Source: Burkholderiales bacterium (GTDB lineage Bacteria; Pseudomonadota; Gammaproteobacteria; Burkholderiales; Casimicrobiaceae). Taken from it: a stretch of DNA of 64,000 nucleotides. The stretch covers positions 434,001-498,000 of the forward strand of contig JADZDD010000035.1 of assembly GCA_020851235.1 (NCBI GenBank). Direction: 5' to 3'. Positions 8,666 to 17,760 of this stretch are shown piece by piece. A program made the position numbers and the translations under genes. Below the pieces are notes generated by a model. It was not told the DNA's origin. It saw only the letters and a program-made list of their open reading frames with translations, and did not search any database. Each line of letters begins with the position of its first letter. Positions within the stretch are counted from its first letter, which is position 1.

Positions 8666-9655
8666 ATGTCATTTCGAATCGATCGTCGTGCATTCCTCAA
8701 GTCCCAATCGGCGTTGGCCGCGGCAACGCTGATGCCCGACGCGTTTGCGCAAGCGAAGATTCCTCTGCTGTATACCGAGAGTGCGTCGGCCGAGGATATC
8801 CGCGCCAAGGTCATGATGGATCAGCTCGTTCCTGCGATCGCCAGCGAGTTCGAGCTGAAGCCATACTTCAACTCCACGTTGTTCAAGCAAGGCACCGAGC
8901 TTCTCGCCATGCAGCGCGGCAACCTCGACATGAGCGCGCTTTCCATCCCGGACTTCCAGAGGCAGATTCCGGCGTGGGGGATCGTCGGGAACGCATACGT
9001 CTTTCGCGACATGGACCACATGTTCAAGGTCTACAACAGCGACGTCGGCAAGCAACTCTTCAAGATGGCCGAGGACATCGGCATCAAGATCCTGTCGGTG
9101 CATTACATCGGAACGCGTCACGTCAGCTTGCGCGTGAAGAAGAAGATCAACACACCCGCCGATATGGCGGGGATCCGCCTTCGGATGCCGGCAGGTGAGG
9201 GCTGGCAGTTCCTCGGCGAGTGCCTGGGCGCCAATCCAACGCCGATCCCCTTTGCGGAGGTGTATGCCGCGCTTCAGACCGGCGCGATCGACGGACAAGA
9301 CAACCCGATGCCGCTGACCAAGACGATGAAGTTCTATGAAGTCTTGTCGCAGTACATCCTGACGGGCCACCTGATCAACTGCAACCTGTTCTCGATCGCC
9401 AAGAAGAAGTGGGATTCGCTGACACCGGCCCAACAGACCAAGCTTCAGACGGCATCGACGGAGTACAGCGCGACGGTAACGAAGCAGTTTGCGGCGGAGG
9501 AAAAGGAGCTTGCAGCGTTCTTCAAGTCCCAGGGGCTCGACGTATACACCCCCGATCTCGCGGCATTCCAGAAGTTCGCCCTCGACAAGACGAAGAAGTC
9601 GAAGTACATCAAGGAATGGGTTCCGGGAATGCTCGAGAAGATCGAAGCGATGTGA
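8666..9655 (+). CDS. dctP: TRAP transporter solute-binding protein DctP
   Basis: A 329-residue periplasmic binding protein of the DctP/TAXI-like family; it captures an organic acid and hands it to the DctQM permease. The N-terminus carries a twin-arginine pattern, DRRAFLK at residues 6-12, followed by a hydrophobic stretch and an Ala-rich cut region near 28-30, so Tat export is likely. RLRMPAGEGWQFLGECLGANPTPI and FAEVYAALQTGAIDGQDNP hold the family arginine and the ligand-closing segment; they are listed here only as landmarks around residues 170-215. ATG 8666 follows GAGGAGAA. The permease genes follow after a 250-bp interval that contains a strong hairpin. Confidence 0.95.
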   Translation: MSFRIDRRAFLKSQSALAAATLMPDAFAQAKIPLLYTESASAEDIRAKVMMDQLVPAIASEFELKPYFNSTLFKQGTELLAMQRGNLDMSALSIPDFQRQIPAWGIVGNAYVFRDMDHMFKVYNSDVGKQLFKMAEDIGIKILSVHYIGTRHVSLRVKKKINTPADMAGIRLRMPAGEGWQFLGECLGANPTPIPFAEVYAALQTGAIDGQDNPMPLTKTMKFYEVLSQYILTGHLINCNLFSIAKKKWDSLTPAQQTKLQTASTEYSATVTKQFAAEEKELAAFFKSQGLDVYTPDLAAFQKFALDKTKKSKYIKEWVPGMLEKIEAM

Positions 9656-9661
9656 CCTGGG

Positions 9662-9696
9662 GCGTCACGGCCCGCCATTTCGACGGGTCGTGACGC
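9662..9696. terminator. Hairpin between dctP and dctQ
   Basis: GCGTCACGGCCCG (9662-9674) pairs with CGGGTCGTGACGC (9684-9696) over 13 bases with one G-T wobble and a nine-base loop, beginning seven bases after the dctP stop. There is no T-run after it, so it is more likely an mRNA-stabilising or partial-termination hairpin than a full terminator. The remainder of the 250-bp interval shows nothing else. Confidence 0.5.
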
Positions 9697-9906
9697 GAAC
9701 GGGAGCGTTGGATTCGGATTCTCGCGTGACGGCGGCACAGGGCAGGCCCGCAAGAGAGCGCGGCGTGTCCAGCCCCGACAGGACTGTGCGGCGCTCCGGA
9801 CGCGAAGCGGACGCTTCTTGGCCATCGGGCATGGGCCAGCGCCCGGCAGCGCGCCGACCGCAGGCCGTGTGAGGACAAGCGGGATCAAGACCGGTGGGAG
9901 ATTGAG

Positions 9907-10410
9907 ATGACGGCATGGCTTGGGCGATTGCAGCGGATCGCGGATATCGTCGCAGCGCTGCTCATGGGCACGATGTTCGCCTCGTTCATCGTTCAGGTCG
10001 CAGCCCGATACGTGTTCAATGCGCCGGTGAGTTGGGCAGACGAGTTGTCGGTGATCATGGGAATCTGGGCGATCCTGTGGGCGACGTCGTTCTGTACACG
10101 TGACGCGGACAACATCCGGTTCGACATCATTTACACCGCCGTACGGCCAGTGACGCGTCGTGCATTCGACATCATCACCAGCCTCGCGCTGATCGTGATC
10201 TTCACCGTCAGCCTCCCTGCCGTATGGAACTACGTGACGTTCATGAAGATCGAGGCAACCGCGGCGATGCACATCCGCTATGACATCGTGTTCTCGATCT
10301 ACATCATCTTCGTGCTCGCCATGATCGTTCGCCACGCCGTGATCTTCTGGAACGCGCTGCGTGGCAGGGAGTCGGAGTCGCGGCCTGCCGTTCCCCTGGA
10401 GACCGAGTGA
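9907..10410 (+). CDS. dctQ: TRAP transporter small membrane subunit DctQ
   Basis: A 167-residue inner-membrane protein with four predicted helices (about 15-37, 49-66, 90-112 and 132-152). It contains the family segment RYVFNAPVSWADELS around 37-51. DctQ pairs with DctM to form the sodium-driven TRAP permease. ATG 9907 has GGGAG seven bases upstream. Its stop overlaps the dctM start by a GTGA junction, indicating translational coupling. Confidence 0.95.
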   Translation: MTAWLGRLQRIADIVAALLMGTMFASFIVQVAARYVFNAPVSWADELSVIMGIWAILWATSFCTRDADNIRFDIIYTAVRPVTRRAFDIITSLALIVIFTVSLPAVWNYVTFMKIEATAAMHIRYDIVFSIYIIFVLAMIVRHAVIFWNALRGRESESRPAVPLETE

Positions 10411-11711
10411 TCAACCTCTTCAGCCCCTTTGCGATCACGATCTACCTGATCGTGGCGCTCTCGCTCCTCGGCCTTCCGATCGGCCTGTCGATGATCTCGG
10501 CGTCTGTCGTCTATCTGCTCATCACCGGGCAGGACATGGGAATCGCCGCAGAGCAGTTGCTGCAGGGACTGTTCAATGGGTACACGCTGCTCGCGATCCC
10601 GTTGTTCATCCTTGCCGCCGACCTCATGAATGCCGGCTCGCTGTCGGACCAGTTGCTGAGGTTCTGTCACGCGCTCGTGGGGCGGCTTCGCGGCGGACTC
10701 GGACACGTCAACGTGGTCGCCAACATCATCCTTTCCGGGATGTCCGGATCGGCGGTCGCGGATGCGGCAGGGCTCGGCAAGCTGATCATCGGGTTGATGA
10801 CACGTGACGGAAAGTACACGCCCGGTTATGCCGGCGCGCTCACTGCCGCTGCGGCGACGATTGGGCCGATCATCCCGCCTTCGATCCCTCTCGTGCTCTA
10901 CGCCCTGGTGTCCGACGCGTCGGTCGGATACCTGTTTCTCGGCGGCGTGATTCCCGGCCTCATCATGGGAATCGTGCTCATGGTCATGAACGCCGTTCTT
11001 GCCCGGACACGTAACTTCCCCGTGGAAGAGCCCATTCCGCTGCGCGAGTTCCCGAAGATCACGTATCGAGCTGTACCCGCGCTCATGATGCCCGTCGTGC
11101 TCCTCGGCGGTATCTACGCCGGCGTGATGACACCGACCGAGGCAGCAGCGCTGGCAGCGCTCTATGCCTACGTGATTTCGGTCGTGTTCTACCGCTCGAT
11201 CACGGTCCGTCAGACATTCGAGTGCCTGCTGTCGAGCGCACGTTCTTCGGCGGCGGTCGGCATGCTGATCGCGGGGGCTCTGGTCTTCAATTACGTGGTC
11301 ACACGTGAGGATCTGCCGAACGCGCTCCATGTGATGCTCGCCGGGTACCACCTGTCGCCATTCGCATTCCTCCTCGTCGTCAACGTCCTTCTCCTGATCC
11401 TGGGCTGCCTTCTCGATGCGAGCACGATCCTTCTCGTCATCGTGCCCATTCTCATACCGACCGCGAAGGCACTCGGCATCGACATGGTCCACTTCGGGCT
11501 CGTCGTCGTCGTGAACCTCATGATCGGGTTGATCACCCCGCCCTACGGCCTGCTGCTCTTCATCGTTTCCAATTTCACGCAACAGCCGCTGCGCGTCATC
11601 GTACGGGAGGCGCTACCGTTCATTGGAGTTCTGGTCGTGGCGTTGTTCATCATCACCTACGTGCCGGAGACAACCTTGTGGTTGCCGCAGGTGTTCGGAT
11701 ACAAGGGGTGA
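10407..11711 (+). CDS. dctM: TRAP transporter large permease DctM
   Basis: A 434-residue integral membrane protein with about twelve hydrophobic segments, the usual DctM length. AAAATIGPIIPPSIPLVLY (about 152-170) and GVMTPTEAAALAALYA (about 237-252) are landmark segments of the family, the former including the IPPS motif linked to sodium and substrate binding. It starts with GTG at 10407 inside the dctQ stop. With DctP and DctQ it forms the uptake system of the IclR-linked island. Confidence 0.96.
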   Translation: MINLFSPFAITIYLIVALSLLGLPIGLSMISASVVYLLITGQDMGIAAEQLLQGLFNGYTLLAIPLFILAADLMNAGSLSDQLLRFCHALVGRLRGGLGHVNVVANIILSGMSGSAVADAAGLGKLIIGLMTRDGKYTPGYAGALTAAAATIGPIIPPSIPLVLYALVSDASVGYLFLGGVIPGLIMGIVLMVMNAVLARTRNFPVEEPIPLREFPKITYRAVPALMMPVVLLGGIYAGVMTPTEAAALAALYAYVISVVFYRSITVRQTFECLLSSARSSAAVGMLIAGALVFNYVVTREDLPNALHVMLAGYHLSPFAFLLVVNVLLLILGCLLDASTILLVIVPILIPTAKALGIDMVHFGLVVVVNLMIGLITPPYGLLLFIVSNFTQQPLRVIVREALPFIGVLVVALFIITYVPETTLWLPQVFGYKG

Positions 11712-11742
11712 TCGGATGGTCCCCTCGAAGGATGTATCGACG

Positions 11743-12540
11743 ATGAAGGTCCTCGTCACCGGCGCCACCGGCGGCATCGGCCGCGCGATCTGCTTCGCCT
11801 TCCACGCCGCCGCGAAGGCACGTGGGCGGCAACTCGTGCTCGCGGCGGCAGCGTCACGTCCCGGATCTGCCCTCGATGCGCTCAGCGCCGAACTCGCCGA
11901 CGAGGGCGTGCAGGTCATCCCCTTGCACGCCGACCTGGGCGACCCGGCCGCCTGCGCGCGTCTTGCCGCCGACGCGATCGAGCGCTGCGCCGGCCTCGAC
12001 GCCCTCGTGTCCAATGCCGGAATCGTGCGCGGCGCGCCGCTTGCGACGCTCGACGTCGACGACTGGGACACGGTCTTCGCACTCGATGTGCGCGCCACAT
12101 GGCTCCTCGCCCGCGGCGCGCGCACGGCGCTCGCGCAAAGCCGCGGGGCGATCGTCGCGGTGGCGTCGGTGGCGTCGCTGTATCCCTTTCCCGGACTGGG
12201 CGCATATTCTCCGGCCAAGGCGGCGCTGGGGATGCTCTGCCGGCAGCTCGCACAGGAGTGGGCGGCCGACGGGATACGCGTGAATACGGTGTCGCCGGGC
12301 CTCATCCGCACTCCGCTGACCGAACCGATCTATCGCAACGAGGAGTTCCTGCATCGACGCGAGGCGACGGTGCCGCTCGGGCGCATTGGAACGCCCGACG
12401 ATGTCGCCCGCGCCGTCGTGCACCTCGCGGGGCCGGATGCCGGTTACGTCACCGGCGTCGACCTCCGTGTCGACGGCGGACTGGGTGACCACATCCTCGC
12501 CATGATCCCCGGCGTGCCACGCTCACCCGAACGCGGTTGA
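11743..12540 (+). CDS. Short-chain dehydrogenase/reductase (SDR)
   Basis: A 265-residue classical SDR. TGATGGIG at 6-13 binds NAD(P), NAG is at 91-93, and the catalytic set is Ser142, Tyr155 and Lys159 (YSPAK) with the expected 13-residue Ser-Tyr spacing. C-terminal VNTVSPGLIRTPL and the ending DGGL are typical of FabG-like sugar or polyol dehydrogenases. ATG 11743 opens directly into the first strand; an in-frame ATG at 11716 with AAGGGG upstream would add nine residues. It follows dctM by 31 bp and probably oxidises the imported substrate or its product. GC content rises sharply from here on compared with the TRAP genes. Confidence 0.92.
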   Translation: MKVLVTGATGGIGRAICFAFHAAAKARGRQLVLAAAASRPGSALDALSAELADEGVQVIPLHADLGDPAACARLAADAIERCAGLDALVSNAGIVRGAPLATLDVDDWDTVFALDVRATWLLARGARTALAQSRGAIVAVASVASLYPFPGLGAYSPAKAALGMLCRQLAQEWAADGIRVNTVSPGLIRTPLTEPIYRNEEFLHRREATVPLGRIGTPDDVARAVVHLAGPDAGYVTGVDLRVDGGLGDHILAMIPGVPRSPERG

Positions 12541-12583
12541 GCGTGAAGCGCCGCCGCGCACGTCACAACGACTGTCACCGTCC

Positions 12584-13417
12584 ATGCCGATCATCTCGCT
12601 CGACCACCTGACGCTCTTCGAGCTGACCCCGCCGCAACTCGTCGCTGTCGCTCACGACGCCGGCTTCGCGCACGTCGGGCTGCGCCTCAATCCTGCGGCA
12701 CCACCCGGCGAGCGGCAGCATCCCGTCATCGGTGATACGCCGATGCGACGCGAGACGCTCGCCCGGATGCGCGACAGCGGCGTCGCCGTATTCGACTTTG
12801 GCGTGTTTCGGCTCAAGGAGGGCGTCGATCTCACCGCCTTTGAACCCGTGCTCGAGACCGCGGCGGTCCTGGGCGCCCACAACGCGGTGGTCAACGGCGA
12901 CGATCCGGATGCGGGCCGGACCGCGGAGTTGCTCCATCGGTTATGCGAACTGGGCGAGAAGTACGCGGTCGTCATGCATCTCGAGGCGACACCGTGGTCC
13001 GGCGTGCGCACGCTGAACGCCGCGGTGGACATCGTCCAGCGCTGCCGGCACCCGCGGGCACGCGTGATGATCGACCCCATCCACGTCGATCGCTCGAGGG
13101 CGACGCTAGCCGACCTCCGCGCCGTGGCGCCGGCCTGCATCGATTACGTCCAGATCTGCGATGCCGTCGGACCGCGACCCGACGATTTCGAGACGATGAT
13201 CTTCCAGGCGCGCAACGAGCGCGCGTTCCCCGGTGACGGGAACCTCGATCTCGTCGGCATGCTGTCGGCGCTGCCCTCCGATCTCCCGCTCAGCCTGGAG
13301 GCACCGGTGCAAAGTCTCGCCGCGCTGCCCGTCGTCGAGCGCGCCCGACGCGGATACCAGTCGGTCCTCGCGCTGCTCGCTGCGCTCGATGCCGCAGCCG
13401 GGCGATCCACCACCTGA
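12584..13417 (+). CDS. Sugar phosphate isomerase/epimerase-like TIM-barrel protein
   Basis: A 277-residue xylose-isomerase-like barrel of the IolE/YcjR type. Recognisable metal-site strands are VVMHLE, VMIDPIHVD, YVQICDA and LPLSLEAP in order, supplying the Glu, Asp, His and Glu ligands used by the family for a divalent cation. Such proteins isomerise, epimerise or dehydrate keto-sugars and inositol derivatives. It follows the SDR by 43 bp and closes the plus-strand arm of the island. Substrate unknown. Confidence 0.85.
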   Translation: MPIISLDHLTLFELTPPQLVAVAHDAGFAHVGLRLNPAAPPGERQHPVIGDTPMRRETLARMRDSGVAVFDFGVFRLKEGVDLTAFEPVLETAAVLGAHNAVVNGDDPDAGRTAELLHRLCELGEKYAVVMHLEATPWSGVRTLNAAVDIVQRCRHPRARVMIDPIHVDRSRATLADLRAVAPACIDYVQICDAVGPRPDDFETMIFQARNERAFPGDGNLDLVGMLSALPSDLPLSLEAPVQSLAALPVVERARRGYQSVLALLAALDAAAGRSTT

Positions 13418-13546
13418 CGCTTCCGAGCCGGGCCGGAAACATTCTTGACGTCGGCGGCGCTTCGTCCCGTCGAGCCGCGGCACGCCGCGACACGCGCGCG
13501 GCCGAACGGGGATCACCGACTGCCGCCCGGGTGACGGCTCCGGACG

Positions 13547-14791
13547 TCACGTGCCCGCTGCGGTTTCCGTCGTGTCGCCGGTCCGGTTCGAGGCGTCGGC
13601 ACGCGGCGTCCCCAACCACCGCTCGGCCAGGTGCACCCACGCGGTCGCGCCGAGCGGAATGAGCTCGTCGTTGAAGTCGTAGTTCGGGTTGTGCAGCATG
13701 CACGGACCCTCGCCGTGACCGTGCGCGCGGTGCCTTCCGTCGCCGTTGCCGATGACGAAGAAGCAACCCGGCCTTTCCTGCAGGAAGTAGCTGAAGTCCT
13801 CCGAACCCATGGTCGGCTCGCAGTCGACGACGTTCCCGGCACCGACCACCTCGACCAGCACCTTGCGCACGAACTCGGTCTCCGCCGCATGGTTGATCGT
13901 CGGCGGATAGTTGCGCTGGAAGTCGAACTCGCAGCGCGTCTCGAAGGCGGCGCAGATCTGCTCCGACAACCGCTGCATGCGCCGCTCGACGAGGTCGAGC
14001 ACCTCGTTGCTGAACACCCGCACGGTGCCCTCGATCGTGCAGCGGTCGGGGATGACGTTGGTGGCCTCGCCGGCATGGATCATCGTCACCGAGATCACCG
14101 CGGTGTCGATCGGGCGCTTGTTGCGGGTGACGATGCTCTGGAAGGCATTCACGAGCTGGCACGCCACCGGCACGGGGTCGATGCCCAGGTGCGGCATCGC
14201 CGCGTGCGCGCCCTTGCCGTGAATCGTGATCCTGAACTCGTTGGAGCCCGCCATCATCGGTCCCGGCTTCAGCGCGAACTGCCCGACGTCGAGCCCCGGC
14301 CAGTTGTGCATGCCGAAGATGGCCTCCATCGGGAAGCGCCCGAAGATGCCGTCCCTGATCATCTCGCGCGCGCCACCCCCGCCTTCCTCGGCGGGCTGGA
14401 AGACGAGGTAGACCGTGCCGTCGAAGTTGCGATGCTTCGCCAAGTGCTTCGCCGCCGCCAGCAGCATCGCGATGTGTCCGTCGTGCCCGCAGGCGTGCAT
14501 CTTGCCCGCAACCGTGCTGCGATGCGCGAAACCGTTGCGCTCGGTCATCGGCAGCGCGTCGATGTCGGCGCGCAGACCCAGCGCGCGCTTGCTGCTGCCG
14601 TTCGCGACGATGCCCACGACGCCGGTCTTGCCCAGGCCGCGCACGATGGGGATGCCCCAGTCGGTGAGTGCCTGCGCGATCAGGTCGGCGGTGCGCGTCT
14701 CCTCGAAGCACAGTTCCGGATGGGCGTGGATGTCGCGGCGGATGGTGGCGATCGCGGCGGCGTCGGCGCGGATGGATTCGATCATGTGCAT
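13547..14791 (-). CDS. M20D amidohydrolase (hippurate hydrolase / N-acyl amino acid hydrolase type)
   Basis: A 414-residue cytoplasmic metallohydrolase. HPE at 24-26, CGHDGH at 101-106 with the metal-binding Cys and His, QPAEEGGGG at 132-140 with catalytic Glu, then GKGAHAAMPH and GSEDFSYF define the M20D subfamily, which removes acyl groups from amino acids such as hippurate or N-acetyl derivatives. ATG 14791 is preceded by AAGG five bases upstream; a second ATG two codons in is possible. It lies behind the VWA gene on the same strand with a 75-bp gap. A C-terminal Thr/Gly-rich tail of about 20 residues is extra to the fold. Confidence 0.93.
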   Translation of the reverse strand: MHMIESIRADAAAIATIRRDIHAHPELCFEETRTADLIAQALTDWGIPIVRGLGKTGVVGIVANGSSKRALGLRADIDALPMTERNGFAHRSTVAGKMHACGHDGHIAMLLAAAKHLAKHRNFDGTVYLVFQPAEEGGGGAREMIRDGIFGRFPMEAIFGMHNWPGLDVGQFALKPGPMMAGSNEFRITIHGKGAHAAMPHLGIDPVPVACQLVNAFQSIVTRNKRPIDTAVISVTMIHAGEATNVIPDRCTIEGTVRVFSNEVLDLVERRMQRLSEQICAAFETRCEFDFQRNYPPTINHAAETEFVRKVLVEVVGAGNVVDCEPTMGSEDFSYFLQERPGCFFVIGNGDGRHRAHGHGEGPCMLHNPNYDFNDELIPLGATAWVHLAERWLGTPRADASNRTGDTTETAAGT

Positions 14792-14866
14792 GATGGCCTT
14801 GCCTCTCGTTGCAGGTCCGGGCCATCGAGTTTACGGCGCGCACGCCGATCGCGCGCCTTGCCGCGC

Positions 14867-16042
14867 TCAATGGCGCAGCGCTTCGATCCCCCGGCCGATG
14901 CCGCCCAACGTCAACGGAAACATCCGCGGCCCCAGCTCGCGCAGGATGATCTGCGTGGAGCGCGTGTACTCCCACGCCCGTTCGGGCTCGGGATTCCACC
15001 ACGCGACGCGGCGAAAGTGCTCGAAGATGCGCTTCAGCCACACGATGCCCGCCTCGTCGTTCATGTACTCGACGCTACCGCCCGCCTGCGTGAGCTCGTA
15101 GGGGCTCATCGCCGCGTCGCCGACGAAGATCGCCTTCCAGTCCGGCCCGTACGTGCGCAGGAGCTCGAGCGTGGAAAACCGCTCGTGGCGCCGGCGACCA
15201 TTGTCGCGCCAGACGTGATCGTAGACGCAGTTGTGGAAGTAGAAGTGCGTGAGATGGCGAAACTCGGCACGTGCCGCCGAGAAGAGCTCCTCGGTGAGCC
15301 GCACGTGCGGGTCCATCGAGCCGCCGACGTCGAGGAAGAGGAGCACCTTGACGCGGTTGCGCCGCTCGGGCTGCATGCGCACGTCGAGGTAGCCGGCATT
15401 GCGTGCCGTCCCCTCGATCGTGCCGGGAAGGTCGAGCTCGTCGGGGACGCCCTCGCGCGCGAAGCGGCGCAGGCGACGCAGGGCGACCTTGATGTTGCGC
15501 GTGTTGAGCTCGACGTCGCCGTCGAGATTGCGAAACGTGCGTTCGTCCCACACCTTGACCGCGCGCCGCGCCCCGCCGGCGTCCTGGCCGATGCGGATCC
15601 CCTCGGGGTTGTAGCCGTAGGCGCCGAACGGACTCGTCCCGCCCGTGCCGATCCACTTGTTGCCGCCCTGGTGGCGACCCTTCTGCTCGGCGAGGCGCTG
15701 CTTCAACGTCTCCATGAGCTTGTCCCAGCCGCCGAGCGCTTCGACGCGGCGCTTGTCCTCCTCGCTCAGGAGCCGCACGAACTCCTTGCGCAGCCACGCC
15801 TCCGGAATCTCGCCGCGCACGTCGAAGAGCGCGTCGACACCCTTGAAGTACGAGGCAAAGGCAACGTCGAAGCGATCGAAATGCTGCTCGTCCTTGACGA
15901 GGCAGATGCGCGCGAGCGTGTAGAAATCATCGATCGACAGTGAAACGACGCGCTGGTCGAGCGCGTCGAGGAGCGTCAGCAGCTCGCGCGTCGAGACCGG
16001 GAGCTTGTGCGCCTTCAGATGCAGGAAGAAGCCGGTCAGCAT
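14867..16042 (-). CDS. VWA domain protein of the CoxE/MoxR-partner family
   Basis: A 391-residue protein with an N-terminal helical region, a basic middle part and a C-terminal von Willebrand A domain. The metal site appears as D238-V-G-G-S242 with Asp244 following, then later a Thr/Asp loop at GDAAMSPYE. CoxE-type proteins act with MoxR AAA+ ATPases to insert metals into, or remodel, enzyme complexes. The MoxR partner lies 700 bp upstream on the same strand, separated by a GNAT gene. The client is unknown; no CO dehydrogenase, nitric oxide reductase or methanol dehydrogenase genes are in the window. Confidence 0.9.
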   Translation of the reverse strand: MLTGFFLHLKAHKLPVSTRELLTLLDALDQRVVSLSIDDFYTLARICLVKDEQHFDRFDVAFASYFKGVDALFDVRGEIPEAWLRKEFVRLLSEEDKRRVEALGGWDKLMETLKQRLAEQKGRHQGGNKWIGTGGTSPFGAYGYNPEGIRIGQDAGGARRAVKVWDERTFRNLDGDVELNTRNIKVALRRLRRFAREGVPDELDLPGTIEGTARNAGYLDVRMQPERRNRVKVLLFLDVGGSMDPHVRLTEELFSAARAEFRHLTHFYFHNCVYDHVWRDNGRRRHERFSTLELLRTYGPDWKAIFVGDAAMSPYELTQAGGSVEYMNDEAGIVWLKRIFEHFRRVAWWNPEPERAWEYTRSTQIILRELGPRMFPLTLGGIGRGIEALRH

Positions 16043-16097
16043 GCGTCACTGGCACCCGGCCGTCCGGAGCGCGACCTCGACGCGCAAGCCGCGTGCG

Positions 16098-16703
16098 TCA
16101 CGACGCCGGCCGCGGCCGGTCGAGCTGGTGGCGCAGGTGCGCGCGCACCGCGGGCCACTCGGCGTCGATGATCGAAAACACGACGGTATCGCGGCGGCTG
16201 CCGTCGGCCATGATCTGGTGCTGGCGCAAGACCCCGTCCTCCTTGGCGCCGAGCCGGGCGATCGCCGTGCGCGAGGCGAAATTGAACCAGTGCGTGCGGA
16301 ACTCGACCGCGATGCAGTGCAGCGTCTCGAAGGCGTGCCCGAGCAGGAGGAGCTTGCACTCGGTATTGACGGACGTGCGCTGCACCCGCTTCGCGTACCA
16401 CGTGTGGCCGATCTCCAGACGGCGATGGACGGGATCGACGTGGAAATATCGGGTGCTGCCGACGACGTCGCCGGTGACACGGTCACGCACCACGAACGGC
16501 ATCGCGTGCGCATTCTCGCGCATGTCGAGCGCGGTCGCGACGTACGCGTCCTCCTGACCCGGTGCCGGGACCGACGTGTACCACAGGCGCCAGAGCTCGC
16601 CGTCGGCGGCCGCCGCGCGCAACGCCGGTGCGTGCTCGCGCTCCATCGGCTCGAGCGTCACGTGCACCCCGCGCAGCGTGACGGGCTCGATGAAGCGGCT
16701 CAC
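16098..16703 (-). CDS. GNAT-family N-acetyltransferase (RimJ/RimL-like)
   Basis: A 201-residue acetyltransferase that would use acetyl-CoA. It begins with the RimL-like opening RFIEPVTLRG; VGSTRYFHVDP and RRLEIGHTWYAK are the middle strands, followed by NTECKLLLLGHAFE, the acetyl-CoA-binding helix region near 125-140. GTG 16703 has an excellent GGGAGG site six bases upstream, which decides the start against longer ATG frames. It is inserted between the MoxR and VWA genes, an unusual place for a GNAT. Confidence 0.9.
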   Translation of the reverse strand: MSRFIEPVTLRGVHVTLEPMEREHAPALRAAAADGELWRLWYTSVPAPGQEDAYVATALDMRENAHAMPFVVRDRVTGDVVGSTRYFHVDPVHRRLEIGHTWYAKRVQRTSVNTECKLLLLGHAFETLHCIAVEFRTHWFNFASRTAIARLGAKEDGVLRQHQIMADGSRRDTVVFSIIDAEWPAVRAHLRHQLDRPRPAS

Positions 16704-16773
16704 CGCGAGCCTCCCGCGGCATCGGCGCACCACGACACGCGAAGACCGATGTGCTGCGCGATCACCACGGCGC

Positions 16774-17619
16774 CTAGCGTCCTGCGCTGCGCGCCATGAA
16801 GGCGACGCGCTCGAAGAGATGCACGTCCTGCTCGTTCTTGAGGAGCGCACCGTGCAGCGGCGGGATCAGGAGCTTCTTGTCGGTCGTGCGCAGCGCCTCC
16901 ATCGGGATGTCCTCGGCGAGGAGGAGCTTCAACCAATCGAGGAGTTCGGAGGTGGAGGGCTTCTTCTTCAGGCCCGGCACGTCGCGCAGGTTGAAGAAGA
17001 CCTCGAGCGCCTCGGCGAGCAGCGCCTTCTTGAGACCGGGGAAGTGCACGTCGACGATCCGCTCCATCGTCTCGCGATCGGGAAAGCGGATGTAGTGGAA
17101 GAAGCAGCGGCGCAAGAACGCGTCGGGCAGTTCCTTCTCGTTGTTGGACGTGATCACGACCAGCGGCCGGTGCCGGGCGACGATCGTTTGCTGCGTCTCG
17201 TAGACATGGAACTCCATGCGGTCGAGCTCGCGCAGCAGGTCGTTGGGAAACTCGATGTCGGCCTTGTCGATCTCGTCGATCAGCACGACGGCCGGCACGT
17301 CGCTCGTGAAAGCGTCCCACAGCACGCCGTGCTTGATGTAGTGCGCGATGTCGGCCACGTGCGCGTCGCCGAGCTGCGAATCGCGCAGCCGCGACACCGC
17401 GTCGTACTCGTAGAGGCCCTGCTGTGCCTTCGTCGTCGACTTGATGTGCCACTGCAGGAGCGGGCGGCCGAGCGCGCGTGCCACCTCCTCGGCGAGGAGC
17501 GTCTTGCCGGTGCCCGGCTCGCCCTTGATGAGGAGCGGGCGTTCGAGCGCGATCGCGGCGTTGACCGCGAGCTTCAAGTCGTCGGTGGCGACGTACGAAT
17601 CGGTGCCTTCGAAGCGCAT
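16774..17619 (-). CDS. MoxR-family AAA+ ATPase
   Basis: A 281-residue AAA+ protein. Walker A is GEPGTGKT at 33-40, Walker B VVLIDEID at 111-118, sensor 1 ITSNNEKELP and the arginine-finger segment DAFLRRCFFHY follow. MoxR proteins work as ring-shaped chaperones with VWA partners, here the CoxE-like protein downstream. ATG 17619 matches the common family start RFEGTDSYVATDDLK; a TTG seven codons further upstream is possible. The gene starts about 150 bp from the divergent permease gene. Confidence 0.94.
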   Translation of the reverse strand: MRFEGTDSYVATDDLKLAVNAAIALERPLLIKGEPGTGKTLLAEEVARALGRPLLQWHIKSTTKAQQGLYEYDAVSRLRDSQLGDAHVADIAHYIKHGVLWDAFTSDVPAVVLIDEIDKADIEFPNDLLRELDRMEFHVYETQQTIVARHRPLVVITSNNEKELPDAFLRRCFFHYIRFPDRETMERIVDVHFPGLKKALLAEALEVFFNLRDVPGLKKKPSTSELLDWLKLLLAEDIPMEALRTTDKKLLIPPLHGALLKNEQDVHLFERVAFMARSAGR

Positions 17620-17760
17620 GCGTGGGATTCCGGCGGACAAAGGACGATGTTAGCCCAAGTCGGACGCACCCTCGCGACAGGCGCCGCGCGGGCCTGCGTC
17701 GATTCGCGCGGGCGAGCCCGCGTCGTCGCCGATCGCGGCGGGTGCCAGGCGCCGTCGCGT

